Positions 44,792-55,397 are shown, numbered from the stretch's first letter. The stretch is DNA of 62,531 bases from Pelagibacteraceae bacterium AG-447-N18 (GCA_003212275.1 QCQE01000006.1:1-62531), one strand, 5' to 3'. Made by a program: numbers and translations. Notes: generated by a model from the letters alone, not told the origin.

Positions 44792-46072
44792 ATGAGTGCA
44801 TCATCATCAAATACTGATTTAAGAAATAGAATAATATTTACCCTTGCTATTTTAGTAGTCTATAGATTTGGAACGTTTGTCCCTTTACCAGGGATAGATC
44901 CTGAACAACTCAAAATTATGATGGAAGGAAATCAGAAGGGTTTATTAGGAATGTTTAATGTTTTTGCTGGTGGTGCAGTAAGTAGAATGGCTATTTTTGC
45001 ATTAGGAATTATGCCATATATCTCCTCATCAATTATTGTTCAATTATTAACAGGTGTTTCTGATTATTTCAAAAATTTAAAATCACAAGGAGAAACTGGT
45101 AGAGCAAAAATTACTCAGATAACTCGTTATGGAACTGTTTTACTTGCGACAGTCCAAGGTTATGGATTAGCAGTAGGACTAGAGTCCTCAGCCGGGCTAG
45201 TAATTAATCCTGGTGTTTTTTTTAAAATTTCAACTGTCACCACAATTGTTTCTGGAACTATTTTTTTAATGTGGCTAGGAGAACAGATTACTCAAAGAGG
45301 AATTGGTAATGGTATATCTCTTATTATTTTCGCTGGTATCGTTGCAGAAATTCCAAGAGCTTTAGTTACCACTTTCGAACTTGGTAGAACAGGAGCGGTC
45401 TCTACATTAATGATCTTAGCTTTATTTGTTTTGTTAATCTTAACAATTTTATTTATTGTTTTTATGGAAAGAGCTTTAAGAAAAATACTAATAAATTACC
45501 CTAAAAGACAAGTTGGTAATAAAATGTATGGAGGAGAGTCATCTCATTTGCCACTCAAGATTAATCAAGCTGGAGTAATTCCTGCAATCTTTGCTTCGGC
45601 ATTATTATTATTACCAGTAACTTTTTCAAATTTTAATTTTTCTGATAATGAAACTTTTTTAAATATAAGTTCATATTTTACTCAAGGACAACCTTTGTAT
45701 ATGTTGCTTTATGCATCAGGAATAATATTTTTTACTTTTTTTTACACCTCAATAACTTTTAATCCGACAGAAACAGCTGACAATCTGAGAAAATATGGTG
45801 GTTTTGTACCCGGGATAAGACCTGGAGAGAGTACAGCAATTTATATTGATAATATATTAACAAAGTTAACAACAATTGGGGCTTTATATTTAACCTTAGT
45901 TTGTTTAATGCCAGAGTTTTTAATTGCTAATTATCCAATACCATTCTACCTGGGTGGTACATCAATTTTAATTGTAGTTGTTGTTGCAATAGATACTGTT
46001 ACGCAAATACAAACAAGATTAATGAGTTCCCAATATGAACAATTGATTAAAAAAACAAAATTCGGAAGATAA
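44792..46072 (+). CDS. secY: Preprotein translocase subunit SecY
   Basis: 426 residues, ten membrane helices. Recognised by 'LVVYRFGTFVPLPGID', the plug and 'LGIMPYISSSIIVQLL', 'GNGISLIIFAGIVAEIP', and 'ADNLRKYGGFVPGIRPGEST'. Forms the protein-conducting channel with SecE encoded at 21905. Confidence 0.98.
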   Translation: MSASSSNTDLRNRIIFTLAILVVYRFGTFVPLPGIDPEQLKIMMEGNQKGLLGMFNVFAGGAVSRMAIFALGIMPYISSSIIVQLLTGVSDYFKNLKSQGETGRAKITQITRYGTVLLATVQGYGLAVGLESSAGLVINPGVFFKISTVTTIVSGTIFLMWLGEQITQRGIGNGISLIIFAGIVAEIPRALVTTFELGRTGAVSTLMILALFVLLILTILFIVFMERALRKILINYPKRQVGNKMYGGESSHLPLKINQAGVIPAIFASALLLLPVTFSNFNFSDNETFLNISSYFTQGQPLYMLLYASGIIFFTFFYTSITFNPTETADNLRKYGGFVPGIRPGESTAIYIDNILTKLTTIGALYLTLVCLMPEFLIANYPIPFYLGGTSILIVVVVAIDTVTQIQTRLMSSQYEQLIKKTKFGR

Positions 46073-46075
46073 TTC

Positions 46076-46639
46076 GTGAATATAATCCTATTTGGACCTC
46101 CTGGTGCTGGAAAAGGAACTCAAGCAAAATATTTAATTAAAAAGATTAATGGTTTTCAAGTTTCAACAGGCGATATGCTAAGGGATGAAATCAAGAAAAA
46201 TTCTGAAATAGGAAAAAAAATAATCAATGACATGAATGATGGTAAATTTGTAAGTGATGAAATTGTTAATGAATTGATTAAAAAAGTTATTTTTGATGAA
46301 AAATATAAAAACAAACTTATTTTTGATGGGTATCCTAGATCATTGGAACAAGCTAAAAATTTAGAAACTATTTTAGAAAGTTCAAATCAAAAGATTGATT
46401 ATATTTTTTTTCTTAATGTCGAAAAAGAAGTAATAATTAAACGAGTTGAAAAAAGAAAAACTTTAGAAAAAAGATCCGATGATGATTCAAATATTATTCT
46501 TAAAAGATACGATACTTATATGGATATGACACGCCCCGTTTTAGATTTCTATTCCAAAAATTCAAACTTTTATGAAATAGATGGTGCGCTTAAAATCGAA
46601 CAAATAACCGCTAAAATAGATGCTTTTCTTAATGTTTAA
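46076..46639 (+). CDS. adk: Adenylate kinase
   Basis: 187 residues from a GTG start. P-loop 'LFGPPGAGKGTQAKYL', 'STGDMLRDEI' and 'IFDGYPRSLEQAKNLE'. The LID is the short form: 'EKRKTLEKRSDDDSNIILKR' without the ~30-residue insert. Interconverts AMP, ADP and ATP. Alphaproteobacterial position after secY. Confidence 0.97.
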   Translation: MNIILFGPPGAGKGTQAKYLIKKINGFQVSTGDMLRDEIKKNSEIGKKIINDMNDGKFVSDEIVNELIKKVIFDEKYKNKLIFDGYPRSLEQAKNLETILESSNQKIDYIFFLNVEKEVIIKRVEKRKTLEKRSDDDSNIILKRYDTYMDMTRPVLDFYSKNSNFYEIDGALKIEQITAKIDAFLNV

Positions 46640-46643
46640 GACA

Positions 46644-46671
46644 TTGACTTTGAAAGAACTTCTTATATAAA
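46644..46671 (+). promoter_or_regulatory. Candidate promoter of the rpsM-rpsK-rpoA-rplQ operon
   Basis: TTGACT at 46644-46649, 16-base spacer and TATAAA at 46666-46671, in the 55-base adk-rpsM gap. Transcription would begin near 46679, giving the alpha operon its own supply. Confidence 0.6.
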
Positions 46672-46694
46672 AGGCTAAATTTATCTCAAAATTT

Positions 46695-47078
46695 ATGGCT
46701 CGTATTGCAGGAATAAATATCCCCCAGAATAAATTAGTTCAAGTAGGGCTAACTTATATTTATGGTATTGGTGATAAATTTTCAAAGCAAATTTGTACAT
46801 CATTAGCAATTCCTAAAGAAAAAAGAGTAAACCAACTTACTGATGATGAAATTTTAAAAATAAGAGAATACATTGATCAAAATTTTAAAGTTGAGGGAGA
46901 TCTAAGAAGAGATTATTCACTGAGCATAAAAAGATTAATAGATTTAGCTTGTTATAGGGGTTCGAGACATAGAAAAAAATTACCTGTAAGAGGTCAAAGA
47001 ACTAGATGTAATGCTCGAACGAGAAAAGGAAAAGCTATTGCAATAGCTGGAAAAAAATTAACACCACTTAAGAAGTAA
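46695..47078 (+). CDS. rpsM: 30S ribosomal protein S13
   Basis: 127 residues: '[20 protein letters not shown]' followed by IYGIG, and '[20 protein letters not shown]'. Head protein contacting P-site tRNA. rpmJ (L36), often found just before it, is not present here. Confidence 0.98.
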   Translation: MARIAGINIPQNKLVQVGLTYIYGIGDKFSKQICTSLAIPKEKRVNQLTDDEILKIREYIDQNFKVEGDLRRDYSLSIKRLIDLACYRGSRHRKKLPVRGQRTRCNARTRKGKAIAIAGKKLTPLKK

Positions 47079-47080
47079 GC

Positions 47081-47530
47081 ATGGCAAAACCAGAAAAAAA
47101 AGATAATAAAGAACTGAGTCAAGATAAGTCGCCAAAAAAAGCTGTAAAAAGTTCTTATTCAAAAAAAAAGAAAACTAAAAAAAATATCTTAAATGGAATT
47201 GCATATGTTCAATCAACTTTTAATAATACAATTATTTCAATTGCTGACACTAATGGAAACGTAATTTCATGGGCATCAGCTGGACAAAAAGGTTTTAAGG
47301 GTTCTAGAAAATCTACTCCATATGCGGCGCAAATAGCTGCTGATGCTGCTGCATCTAAAGCCTTAGAGTTTGGCATGAAAACTTTATCTGTGGAAGTTAA
47401 GGGTCCTGGTTCAGGCAGAGAAACAGCATTAAGAGCGTTACAAGCGAGAGGATTTAGAATTTTATCAATTAAAGATACAACACCGATGCCACATAATGGT
47501 ACTAGGCCACCAAAAAAAAGGAGAGTTTAA
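47081..47530 (+). CDS. rpsK: 30S ribosomal protein S11
   Basis: 149 residues. A Lys/Ser-rich N-terminal extension of about 30 residues precedes '[20 protein letters not shown]'; '[20 protein letters not shown]' and '[15 protein letters not shown]' complete the family pattern. Confidence 0.97.
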   Translation: MAKPEKKDNKELSQDKSPKKAVKSSYSKKKKTKKNILNGIAYVQSTFNNTIISIADTNGNVISWASAGQKGFKGSRKSTPYAAQIAADAAASKALEFGMKTLSVEVKGPGSGRETALRALQARGFRILSIKDTTPMPHNGTRPPKKRRV

Positions 47531-48558
47531 TGGATGTAGAAAATGTAAATGTGAAAAATTGGAAATCATTAATCAAACCTGCGAAACTTGATGTTAAAAT
47601 AAGTGATGATTTAACTCACGCTACAATTATCGCTGAACCATTAGAAAAAGGTTATGGTTTAACACTTGGTAATTCACTTAGAAGAATTTTATTGTCTTCA
47701 ATCAGAGGAGCAGCAGTAACTTCAATTCAAATTGATGGTGTACTTCATGAATTTACATCTATTAAAGGTGTAAGAGAAGATGTTACTGATATTGTATTAA
47801 ACGTTAAATCTCTGGCATTAAAATGTGCTGCTGAGGGAACAAAAAAACTAGTGTTAGATGCCAAAGGACCCGGTGAAATAAAAGCATCTGACATCGCATC
47901 AGTTCCTGATGTTGAAATTTTGAATCCTGACTTAGTTATTTGTAATTTGGATGAAAATACTCACTTCCATATGGAAATGAATGTTAATACTGGAAAAGGT
48001 TATGTTCCAGCTGATTTAAATAAACCTGAAGAACCACCTTTAGGTTTAATTGCAATTGACTCATTATATAGTCCCGTTAAAAAAGTTTCTTACTCAGTAA
48101 GTACCGCAAGAGAAGGTAAGGCCTTAGATTACGATAAATTAACGATGGAAGTTGAGACAAACGGATCGATTTCTGCTGAAGATGCAGTCGCTTATTCTGC
48201 TAGAATTTTTCAAGATCAGTTAAAAATGTTTATTAATTTTGATGAACCTGTGGAAGCTCCGGTTAAAGAAGTTTCAACAGAGCCTGAATTTAATAAAAAT
48301 TTATTAAGAAAAGTAGACGAGCTTGAATTATCTGTAAGATCAATGAATTGTCTTAAAAATGATAATATAATTTATATTGGAGATTTAGTTCAAAAATCTG
48401 AGGGTGAGATGTTAAGAACACCAAATTTTGGAAGAAAATCATTAAATGAAATTAAAGAAGTTTTAACTGGTATGTCTCTTTATTTAGGTATGGAAATTCC
48501 AAATTGGCCACCAGATAATATCGCAGAAATGTCTAAAAAATTAGAGGAAAGTATCTAA
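47530..48558 (+). CDS. rpoA: RNA polymerase alpha subunit
   Basis: 342 residues. NTD with '[20 protein letters not shown]' and '[13 protein letters not shown]'; CTD with '[16 protein letters not shown]' and '[17 protein letters not shown]'. Overlaps both neighbours by one base. Confidence 0.98.
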   Translation: MDVENVNVKNWKSLIKPAKLDVKISDDLTHATIIAEPLEKGYGLTLGNSLRRILLSSIRGAAVTSIQIDGVLHEFTSIKGVREDVTDIVLNVKSLALKCAAEGTKKLVLDAKGPGEIKASDIASVPDVEILNPDLVICNLDENTHFHMEMNVNTGKGYVPADLNKPEEPPLGLIAIDSLYSPVKKVSYSVSTAREGKALDYDKLTMEVETNGSISAEDAVAYSARIFQDQLKMFINFDEPVEAPVKEVSTEPEFNKNLLRKVDELELSVRSMNCLKNDNIIYIGDLVQKSEGEMLRTPNFGRKSLNEIKEVLTGMSLYLGMEIPNWPPDNIAEMSKKLEESI

Positions 48559-49001
48559 TGAGACATGGAATGGCAAATAAGAAGTTAAACAGAACTTCTG
48601 AGCACCGAAAAGCGCTACTTAAAAATATGCTTAATTCCTTAATAAAGTATGAGCAAATTAAAACAACTTTACCAAAAGCAAAATTTTTAAAGCCACAGGC
48701 TGATAAAATAATCACATTAGGTAAAAAAGATAGTTTGCATAATACTAAAATTTTGATTTCTCAATTGCAGGATATTAAGTCAGCGAATAAAGTAAAAAAA
48801 ACTTTATCTAAAAGATACGAAAAAAGAGCTGGTGGTTATACAAGAATTATTAAAGCAGGTTTTAGATACGGAGATAATGCGCCTATGGCTATAATTGAAT
48901 TTGTTGATAGAGACGTTCAAGCCAAAAAAGTTGATAAAAAAAAGAAAGATCCAGCAAAAGAAGTTGAAAAAAAAGAAGATAAGAAAGCTGCCACAGCATA
49001 A
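48558..49001 (+). CDS. rplQ: 50S ribosomal protein L17
   Basis: 147 residues: '[20 protein letters not shown]' and '[20 protein letters not shown]'. A Lys/Glu-rich C-terminal tail of about 28 residues is added, as in other alphaproteobacteria. Ends the ribosomal cluster. Confidence 0.97.
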   Translation: MRHGMANKKLNRTSEHRKALLKNMLNSLIKYEQIKTTLPKAKFLKPQADKIITLGKKDSLHNTKILISQLQDIKSANKVKKTLSKRYEKRAGGYTRIIKAGFRYGDNAPMAIIEFVDRDVQAKKVDKKKKDPAKEVEKKEDKKAATA

Positions 49002-49020
49002 ATAAAAGCCTTAAATATTC

Positions 49021-49932
49021 ATGATTAGAAGTTTTATCGTTGAGTCAACGTATAATAACATGCGTATTGATAGATGGTTAAGAAATAAATTAGGAAAAGT
49101 ACCACAAAGTCTTATTGAAAAAAGTTTAAGATTGGGAAAAATTAAAATAAACAAAAAAAAAATAAAAAGCTCTTTTAAGATTAAAACAAATGATAAAATA
49201 GAACTCTTCAATTTTGATTTTAAAGAAAAAATTAAACATGAAAAAAAACAATTTAATCCATCCATTGAGGTAATAAAATCTAACGAAGATCTGATCATAG
49301 ACAACAATGAAGATTTTATTGTTTTAAATAAAAGTGCAGGAATATCAGTTCAAGGTGGAACAAAGTCAAAAAAAAATCTAGTAGATATTTTTGCAAAAAG
49401 TGAAATATTTCAAGGAACAAAACCATTCTCTGTTCATAGATTAGACAAAGATACCTCAGGTGTTTTTATAATTGCGAAAAATAGAGAAACAGCTCAACTA
49501 TTGACCTCTCTATTTAGATTAAGAAAAGTACACAAAACTTATTTGGCAATATGTAACGGAGAAATTGATAAAGACTCAGGTGAATGGAATGATAATTTGA
49601 TAAGATACGACAATGGAAAAAAAATTATTGAAAAAGCTAAAACAATTTTTAAAGTAATAGATAAAAATACCAATGCTAGTTTAGTAGAAATGAAACCAAT
49701 CACAGGAAGAAAACATCAATTGCGAAAACAATTATTTAACATTGGACATTCAATTTTTGGTGATAAAAAATATAATTCATCTGTTTCATCGAAAGGTATA
49801 AATAAAGATTTAATGCTTCATTCCTATCAAATAAAATTTATGATTAATGAAAAAAAATATACTTACAAAGCATTATTACCAGATTATTTCAATAAGATGT
49901 TGAAGACTAAAAGATTAAATTTTTCAAATTAG
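49021..49932 (+). CDS. RluC/RluD-family 23S rRNA pseudouridine synthase
   Basis: 303 residues. N-terminal S4 RNA-binding domain ('[20 protein letters not shown]') and catalytic domain with '[14 protein letters not shown]' and the active-site motif '[18 protein letters not shown]' (catalytic Asp). Closest in type to RluC (large-subunit positions 955/2504/2580). Its last 26 bases overlap the convergent lipB. Confidence 0.9.
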   Translation: MIRSFIVESTYNNMRIDRWLRNKLGKVPQSLIEKSLRLGKIKINKKKIKSSFKIKTNDKIELFNFDFKEKIKHEKKQFNPSIEVIKSNEDLIIDNNEDFIVLNKSAGISVQGGTKSKKNLVDIFAKSEIFQGTKPFSVHRLDKDTSGVFIIAKNRETAQLLTSLFRLRKVHKTYLAICNGEIDKDSGEWNDNLIRYDNGKKIIEKAKTIFKVIDKNTNASLVEMKPITGRKHQLRKQLFNIGHSIFGDKKYNSSVSSKGINKDLMLHSYQIKFMINEKKYTYKALLPDYFNKMLKTKRLNFSN

Positions 49933-50536
49933 TTTTAAATATTTCTATTAACTTATTTTCTAAATCATCATAATTTTGATTTTTAATTTGTTTGAGATTA
50001 GTAATACCTTTATCTTTAATCCCACAAGGAATAATCGCGTCATATTTTTTTAAATCGTTATTAATATTGATAGAAAAACCATGATAAGCTATCCATTTAC
50101 TTACCCTGACTCCAATTGCAGCAACTTTTTTTATGGTTGAATTATCATTGTACCAAATACCAATATTTTCTTTATCAGCAAATGTTTCTATGTCATAGAG
50201 GTTCAGGGTTTCAATAATTGATTTTTCAATTACAGATATGAATTTTCTAATATCTTTCTTACCTTTCTTTAAATCAATTACAAAATAACAAATGAGTTGT
50301 CCTGGTCCATGATAAGTTATTTTACCACCTCTATTAGTTTTTATAATATTTATAGATTTATCTATTATCTCATTTTCATTATAGCTTGTTCCCGATGTAT
50401 AGATATGATCGTGTTCTAAAACCCAAATCAAATCATCTACTTTTTTAAGATCGATATCTTTAAGTCGATCTTCCATAAATGATATTGCATCTTCATATTT
50501 TACTAGATTTTGGGACTTTTTAATTTCTATAGGCAT
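49907..50536 (-). CDS. lipB: Octanoyl-[acyl-carrier-protein]:protein N-octanoyltransferase LipB
   Basis: 209 residues. Contains '[11 protein letters not shown]', the family motif '[19 protein letters not shown]', '[20 protein letters not shown]' and the catalytic Cys in '[14 protein letters not shown]'. Transfers octanoate to lipoyl domains as first step of lipoate synthesis. 3' end overlaps the pseudouridine synthase gene. Confidence 0.95.
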   Translation of the reverse strand: MPIEIKKSQNLVKYEDAISFMEDRLKDIDLKKVDDLIWVLEHDHIYTSGTSYNENEIIDKSINIIKTNRGGKITYHGPGQLICYFVIDLKKGKKDIRKFISVIEKSIIETLNLYDIETFADKENIGIWYNDNSTIKKVAAIGVRVSKWIAYHGFSININNDLKKYDAIIPCGIKDKGITNLKQIKNQNYDDLENKLIEIFKTNLKNLIF

Positions 50537-50596
50537 TTAAAAATTGTATTCTTTTCATTTTGTATTAAAAGATCCGTCTAAATAATAGGTGTATTT

Positions 50597-51970
50597 ATGA
50601 CTTTAATAAAAAAAATTAAAGATAAAAAAGTCAATTTTGAATTTAATAAGGAATATATAAAAGTTGTAACAGACAAAATTACCTCAAATGATGCATCTTT
50701 TATAACTAGATCTTTTGAGGAAATGCATCCCGCTGATGCCGCTGATATTATTGAGCATTTAAGTGAAAATGATAGAGAAAGTTTAATAAAACTAAATAAT
50801 TTTAAGATTGATCCAGAAGTATTTGTTGAATTAAACGAGTCTGTTCAATCAGAAATCATTAAATATCTTTCCTCAGATGCAATTGTTAGGATTTTAAAAA
50901 ATTTAGAGTCTGATGACGCCATAGCTATTTTAGAAAATGTTGAAGAAAAAGATAAAAATTCAATATTAAGTTTATTACCCCCAAAAGATCGATTTGCTTT
51001 ATTAGAAGGTCTTAGTTATCCAGAGGATAGTGCTGCTAGGATAATGCAAAGAGAATTTACAGCAATCCCAAGTAACTGGTCGGTAGGACAAACTATTGAT
51101 TATTTAAGAGAGAATAAAGATTTACCAGAAGAATTTTTAGAAATTTACATTGTTGATGAAAATTTTAAACCTATTGGTGCTGTACCATCCTCTAAAGTAT
51201 TAAGAACACCTAGAGAAACAAAAATGTCCTCAATTATGGATGATTCAATTTTTTTAGTTCCAGTGGATATGGATAGAGAAGAAGTTGGTAATTCATTTGA
51301 AAATTACAATTTAAACTCAGCTTGTGTTGTAGATAAGAATAATAAACTTGTAGGAATGATAACTTCCGATGATGTATTAACAGTTTTAAAAGAAGAGGCT
51401 GAGGAAGATGCTTTAAGATTAGCTGGTGTTGGTGACGAAGAAATTACAGATGGTGTTATCACGAAAACTAAAAGACGATTTAACTGGTTACTATTAAACT
51501 TATTCACAGCATTTCTGGCTACTTATTGTATAAGTTTGTTTGGTGCAACAATTGAACAAATGGTTGTATTGGCATTTTTAATGCCAATAGTTGCATCGAT
51601 GGGTGGTAATGCAGGTATGCAAACTTTAGCAGTTACTGTTAGAACTTTAGCAACAAATGATTTAACAAAAAATAACTTTAATCAAAATATTGTTAAGGAA
51701 TTTAATATTGGTATTCTCAATGGAATAATTTTTGCTGTGATAAGTTCTTTTATTGTCCAAGTCTGGTTTCAAGATTATCAATTATCATTAATAATATCGA
51801 TCTCAATGATTTTGACAATGGTAGTGGCAGGTTTATTTGGAATACTTGTTCCAGTCACGTTAAAAAAAATGAAAATTGATCCAGCAATTGCCTCTAGTGT
51901 TTTCGTAACAACAATAACTGATGTAATAGGTTTTGTTTCTTTTTTAGGTGTTGGGGCTTATTTTTTATAG
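50597..51970 (+). CDS. mgtE: Magnesium transporter MgtE
   Basis: 457 residues. The N-terminal MgtE_N superhelical domain contains 'MHPADAADIIEHLSENDRES'. Two CBS domains lie at about 140-260, and a linker containing 'EEAEEDALRLAGVGDEE' leads to five membrane helices with 'FLMPIVASMGGNAGMQTLAV', the pore region. The CBS/N domains act as a Mg sensor in the family. 60-base gap to divergent lipB; no riboswitch-sized leader. Confidence 0.95.
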   Translation: MTLIKKIKDKKVNFEFNKEYIKVVTDKITSNDASFITRSFEEMHPADAADIIEHLSENDRESLIKLNNFKIDPEVFVELNESVQSEIIKYLSSDAIVRILKNLESDDAIAILENVEEKDKNSILSLLPPKDRFALLEGLSYPEDSAARIMQREFTAIPSNWSVGQTIDYLRENKDLPEEFLEIYIVDENFKPIGAVPSSKVLRTPRETKMSSIMDDSIFLVPVDMDREEVGNSFENYNLNSACVVDKNNKLVGMITSDDVLTVLKEEAEEDALRLAGVGDEEITDGVITKTKRRFNWLLLNLFTAFLATYCISLFGATIEQMVVLAFLMPIVASMGGNAGMQTLAVTVRTLATNDLTKNNFNQNIVKEFNIGILNGIIFAVISSFIVQVWFQDYQLSLIISISMILTMVVAGLFGILVPVTLKKMKIDPAIASSVFVTTITDVIGFVSFLGVGAYFL

Positions 51971-51974
51971 AATT

Positions 51975-52784
51975 TTAAAAATTATCAATCAACCTTACAT
52001 TATTAATAAAAAAAGATACGAAAATTTTTGAATTTTTTAATTTATTAGAAATTTTAAGATTTTTAATATTTCTTAATTCGAGATATTCAATCTTAACATT
52101 TTGTATTTTATTTATTTCATTTCCATTTTTATTAAGTTCTTTTTTAATATTTGACACCTTATTTAACTTTCCTTTAAGTTTCATAATATTGGTAATTAAT
52201 TTTGCAGCCAAATTTTTTTCACGTTTTTGTAATAATGAATTTCTGGAAGATAATGCTAATTTGTTTCTTTCTCTAATTGTTCTACATTTTATTATTTTTG
52301 AAGAGTGTTTTCTTAAATATTTTTTTAAAAGATATAATTGTTGAAAATCTTTCTCTCCCATAAAAATTTTTTGAGGTTTGATGTTTTCAATTAGCCGTTC
52401 CATTACATCAATTACACCCTCGAAATGTCCTTTTCTGTACTTAGCACATAATATCTTGTCTTTTTTTGAAATTATAATCTTAGAGGATCTCTTTACTCTA
52501 TAAATTTCTTCAACAGTTGGTAAATATACATAATTAACTTTAAGTCTTTTTAAAATTGATAAGTCCTTCTTTCTATTTCTTGGATATTTCTTAAAATCAT
52601 TTTTATTATTAAATTGTTTTGGATTTACAAATATACTTACAATAGTTTTATTACATTTTTTTTTGGATTGTTTAATTAACGATATATGGCCTTTGTGAAG
52701 ACTTCCCATGGTAGGTACAAAACCTAGTTTAGACACATTCTCTAATGCCTCATTTAAATCATTATTATTTAATAAAATTTTCAT
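51975..52784 (-). CDS. panC: Pantothenate synthetase
   Basis: 269 residues from the ATG at 52784; the frame is open further upstream but would run into galU. Motifs: 'FVPTMGSLHKGHISLIKQSK' (HxGH nucleotide-binding), 'VSIFVNPKQFN', 'FMGEKDFQQL' and 'NKLALSSRNSLL'. Joins pantoate and beta-alanine using ATP. Very Lys- and Ile-rich, reflecting base composition. No panB or panD neighbour. Confidence 0.94.
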   Translation of the reverse strand: MKILLNNNDLNEALENVSKLGFVPTMGSLHKGHISLIKQSKKKCNKTIVSIFVNPKQFNNKNDFKKYPRNRKKDLSILKRLKVNYVYLPTVEEIYRVKRSSKIIISKKDKILCAKYRKGHFEGVIDVMERLIENIKPQKIFMGEKDFQQLYLLKKYLRKHSSKIIKCRTIRERNKLALSSRNSLLQKREKNLAAKLITNIMKLKGKLNKVSNIKKELNKNGNEINKIQNVKIEYLELRNIKNLKISNKLKNSKIFVSFFINNVRLIDNF

Positions 52785-52818
52785 TTGTATAAAACTTTTT
52801 AATAAGTAAAACATTTGA

Positions 52819-53634
52819 ATGATTAAACAAGCAATTATTCCTTTAGCTGGTTTGGGCACACGTTTACTTCCATTAACCAGTGTATTTCCAAAAGAACTTT
52901 TACCTATTAATGGTAAACCAGGAATTGAATACATTCTAGATGAATGCATTGATGCAGGTATTAAAGAGGTTATTTTTATAATTTCAAATAAGAAGAAAAT
53001 GATAAAGACTTATTTTTATAATGATAATTTTTATAAAAAAATTATTAAAAAAAAGAAAGATAAAAGGATTAAGGAAGAATACAAAAAAATTTTAAAATAT
53101 AAAAAAATGATAAAATTTGTTTATCAAAACAAACCACTTGGCACTGGAGATGCCGTTTTAAAAACAAAAAAATTCATAAAACATAATTTTTTTTTAATGT
53201 TGTTACCAGATGATCTTATTATTAAAAGAAATTGTTCTAAATCAATGATAAAGATTCATAAAAAATATAACGCATCTGTCATGGCTAGTATGAATGTTAA
53301 AAAAAATAATGTTTCGAGATGGGGAATTTATAAATTAAAAACTAAAATAGATAAGAATAATTATTTAATCTCAGATGTTATTGAAAAACCTTCTGTGAAA
53401 AAAGCACCATCTAATAAAGCAGTGATTGGAAGATATATTTTACCTAGAGAAATTTTTTCAAAATTACTTAAACAAAAACCAGGTAAAGGAGGAGAAATAC
53501 ATATTACAGATGCTATCCAAACATTAATTCAAAATGATAAAAAATTCATTGCTCATAATTTTTCTGGAAAATATCTTGATTGTGGAAGCATGAGTGGTTA
53601 CATCAAATCAACTTTAGAGATTGCTAAATCATGA
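52819..53634 (+). CDS. galU: UTP-glucose-1-phosphate uridylyltransferase
   Basis: 271 residues. Signature 'PLAGLGTRLLPLTSVFPKEL' followed by LPINGKP, then 'LPDDLI' and 'VIEKPSVKKAPSNKAVIGRY'. Makes UDP-glucose from glucose 1-phosphate and UTP. Overlaps ugd by 4 bases (ATGA). A TATAAA box at 52788-52793 could drive it. Its product is the donor for the glycosyltransferase encoded at 2275-3495. Confidence 0.95.
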   Translation: MIKQAIIPLAGLGTRLLPLTSVFPKELLPINGKPGIEYILDECIDAGIKEVIFIISNKKKMIKTYFYNDNFYKKIIKKKKDKRIKEEYKKILKYKKMIKFVYQNKPLGTGDAVLKTKKFIKHNFFLMLLPDDLIIKRNCSKSMIKIHKKYNASVMASMNVKKNNVSRWGIYKLKTKIDKNNYLISDVIEKPSVKKAPSNKAVIGRYILPREIFSKLLKQKPGKGGEIHITDAIQTLIQNDKKFIAHNFSGKYLDCGSMSGYIKSTLEIAKS

Positions 53635-54929
53635 AATTGTGTATGATTGGTACTGGTTATGTAGGTTTAGTAAGCGGAGTATGTTTTGCTGATTTAGGAA
53701 ATGATGTAATTTGTGTAGATAATAATATTGACAAAATAAATTTACTAAAAAAAGGCAAGATTCCAATTTATGAACCTGGTTTATCAGAATTAGTAACAAA
53801 AAATTTTAAGAATAAAAAATTAAATTTTTCTACAAATTTAAAAAAATCAATTAAAGACTCAGACATAATTTTTATTTGTGTTGGTACACCAACAAAAAAA
53901 GGCGGTAGTTCAGCAGATTTAAGTCAAATTTACAAAGTCTCCAAAGAAATAAGTTCTTCAATTAATAAATTTAAAATTATCATAACAAAATCAACAGTCC
54001 CCGTGACGACAGGAGATGAAATTGAAAAAATATTATCTAAAAAAAATAATAAAAAAAAATTTTCTGTTGTTTCAAATCCTGAATTTCTAAGAGAAGGAGA
54101 AGCAATAAGAGATTTTGTTTATCCTGATCGTGTCGTTATCGGAACTAATGATAAAAAAGCAGGTAGAATTTTAAAAAATCTTTATAGCCCACTTATTTCT
54201 AAGGGTGCTTCTTATTTACAAACTTCTAGAAGAGCCGCAGAATTGATTAAATATGCCTCTAATGCTTTTTTAGCGACAAAAATTACTTTTATAAATGAAA
54301 TAGCTAATTTATGTGAAAAAACCAATATTAATATTGAAGATATATCAATTGGTATGGGATTGGATAAAAGAATAGGCAGTCGATTTCTTAGAGCAGGACC
54401 TGCTTATGGTGGATCTTGTTTTCCTAAAGATACAAAAGCCATTATTACAACAGCAGATAAATTTAAAACAAATTTATCAGTAATAAAATCAGTAATTAAA
54501 TCAAATGAAAATAGATCTAAAATTTTATTAGATAGAATCAATAGAATTCTAAATAGAAAAATTAAAAATAAAATAATTACTTTTTTAGGAGTTACATTTA
54601 AACCTAATACTGATGATATGAGAGATTCATCAAGTTTAAAAATGATACCTTGGTTATTAAAAAAAGGAGCAATAATAAAATATTTTGATCCAACTGGTTA
54701 TAAAACTGAATTTAAGAAGTTTAAAAATGTAATTAATAAGACTTCAATAAAAGATGCTGTTCATGGGGCTGATCTTGTTATTATTCATACTGAATGGAAT
54801 GATTTTAAATCAATTAATTTTAAAAGTTTAGTTAAAGGTAAGAAGTTTATGATTTTTGATATGAGAAATATATATTCTTCATCAAAGATTAAAGACCAAG
54901 GGTTAAAATATTTTAGTGTTGGAAAGTAA
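53631..54929 (+). CDS. ugd: UDP-glucose 6-dehydrogenase
   Basis: 432 residues. Rossmann motif 'MIGTGYVGLVSGVCFADLG', 'VGTPTKKGGSSADLSQI', and the catalytic cysteine in 'GPAYGGSCFPKDTKA'; C-terminal 'FLGVTFKPNTDDMRDSSSL'. Oxidises UDP-glucose to UDP-glucuronate for surface polysaccharide or lipid sugars. Operon with galU. Confidence 0.96.
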   Translation: MKLCMIGTGYVGLVSGVCFADLGNDVICVDNNIDKINLLKKGKIPIYEPGLSELVTKNFKNKKLNFSTNLKKSIKDSDIIFICVGTPTKKGGSSADLSQIYKVSKEISSSINKFKIIITKSTVPVTTGDEIEKILSKKNNKKKFSVVSNPEFLREGEAIRDFVYPDRVVIGTNDKKAGRILKNLYSPLISKGASYLQTSRRAAELIKYASNAFLATKITFINEIANLCEKTNINIEDISIGMGLDKRIGSRFLRAGPAYGGSCFPKDTKAIITTADKFKTNLSVIKSVIKSNENRSKILLDRINRILNRKIKNKIITFLGVTFKPNTDDMRDSSSLKMIPWLLKKGAIIKYFDPTGYKTEFKKFKNVINKTSIKDAVHGADLVIIHTEWNDFKSINFKSLVKGKKFMIFDMRNIYSSSKIKDQGLKYFSVGK

Positions 54930-54933
54930 AAAT

Positions 54934-55395
54934 TTAATTTAACTCAAATATTGCATCTACCTCAACCGAAACGCCTAATGGTAAACTATTTGTGCTCACA
55001 GCAGCCCTAGTATGCATACCTGCGTCTCCAAAAATTGAAGCAATCAAATCAGATGCGCCATTTATTACTTTAGGTTGATCAATAAAGTCATCTGTTGAGT
55101 TTACAAATCCTGTTAATTTTACACATGATTTTATTTTTGATAAATCATTGTCACAGGCTCTTTTAACTTGGGCAATAATACTTAACGCGCATCTCTTAGC
55201 AGCATTGTAACCAGCCGTGACATCCAATTCTTTACCAACTTTTCCTTTAATTAATTCACCATTATCATCAATAGAAATTTGTCCTGATATAAATAACATT
55301 TTTCCTATAATTTTTGTTGCAACATAATTACCAACTGGTGCTTTCGCTTCAGGAAGCTTTATATTGAGTTCTTTTATTTTATCTTCAAAGTTCAT
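54934..55395 (-). CDS. RidA/YjgF family protein
   Basis: 153 residues from the ATG at 55395; a TTG at 55401 is in frame but overlaps the upstream stop. 'GNYVATKIIGKMLFISGQIS' and 'TRAAVSTNSLPLGVSVEVDA' fit the RidA family; the Arg of the substrate pocket is in 'HTRAAV'. RidA enzymes hydrolyse reactive enamine/imine intermediates. The protein is longer than classic RidA (~130), as in the YjgF/LpsA-like group. Last gene of the minus-strand operon. Confidence 0.88.
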   Translation of the reverse strand: MNFEDKIKELNIKLPEAKAPVGNYVATKIIGKMLFISGQISIDDNGELIKGKVGKELDVTAGYNAAKRCALSIIAQVKRACDNDLSKIKSCVKLTGFVNSTDDFIDQPKVINGASDLIASIFGDAGMHTRAAVSTNSLPLGVSVEVDAIFELN

Positions 55396-55397
55396 AA

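Noticed and set aside
50537-50596. Magnesium riboswitch before mgtE
   Set aside because: The whole lipB-mgtE gap is 60 bases, too short for a known M-box or similar element.
52785-52949. N-terminal extension of panC
   Set aside because: It would overlap the start of galU on the other strand, and PanC homologues begin at the ATG at 52784.
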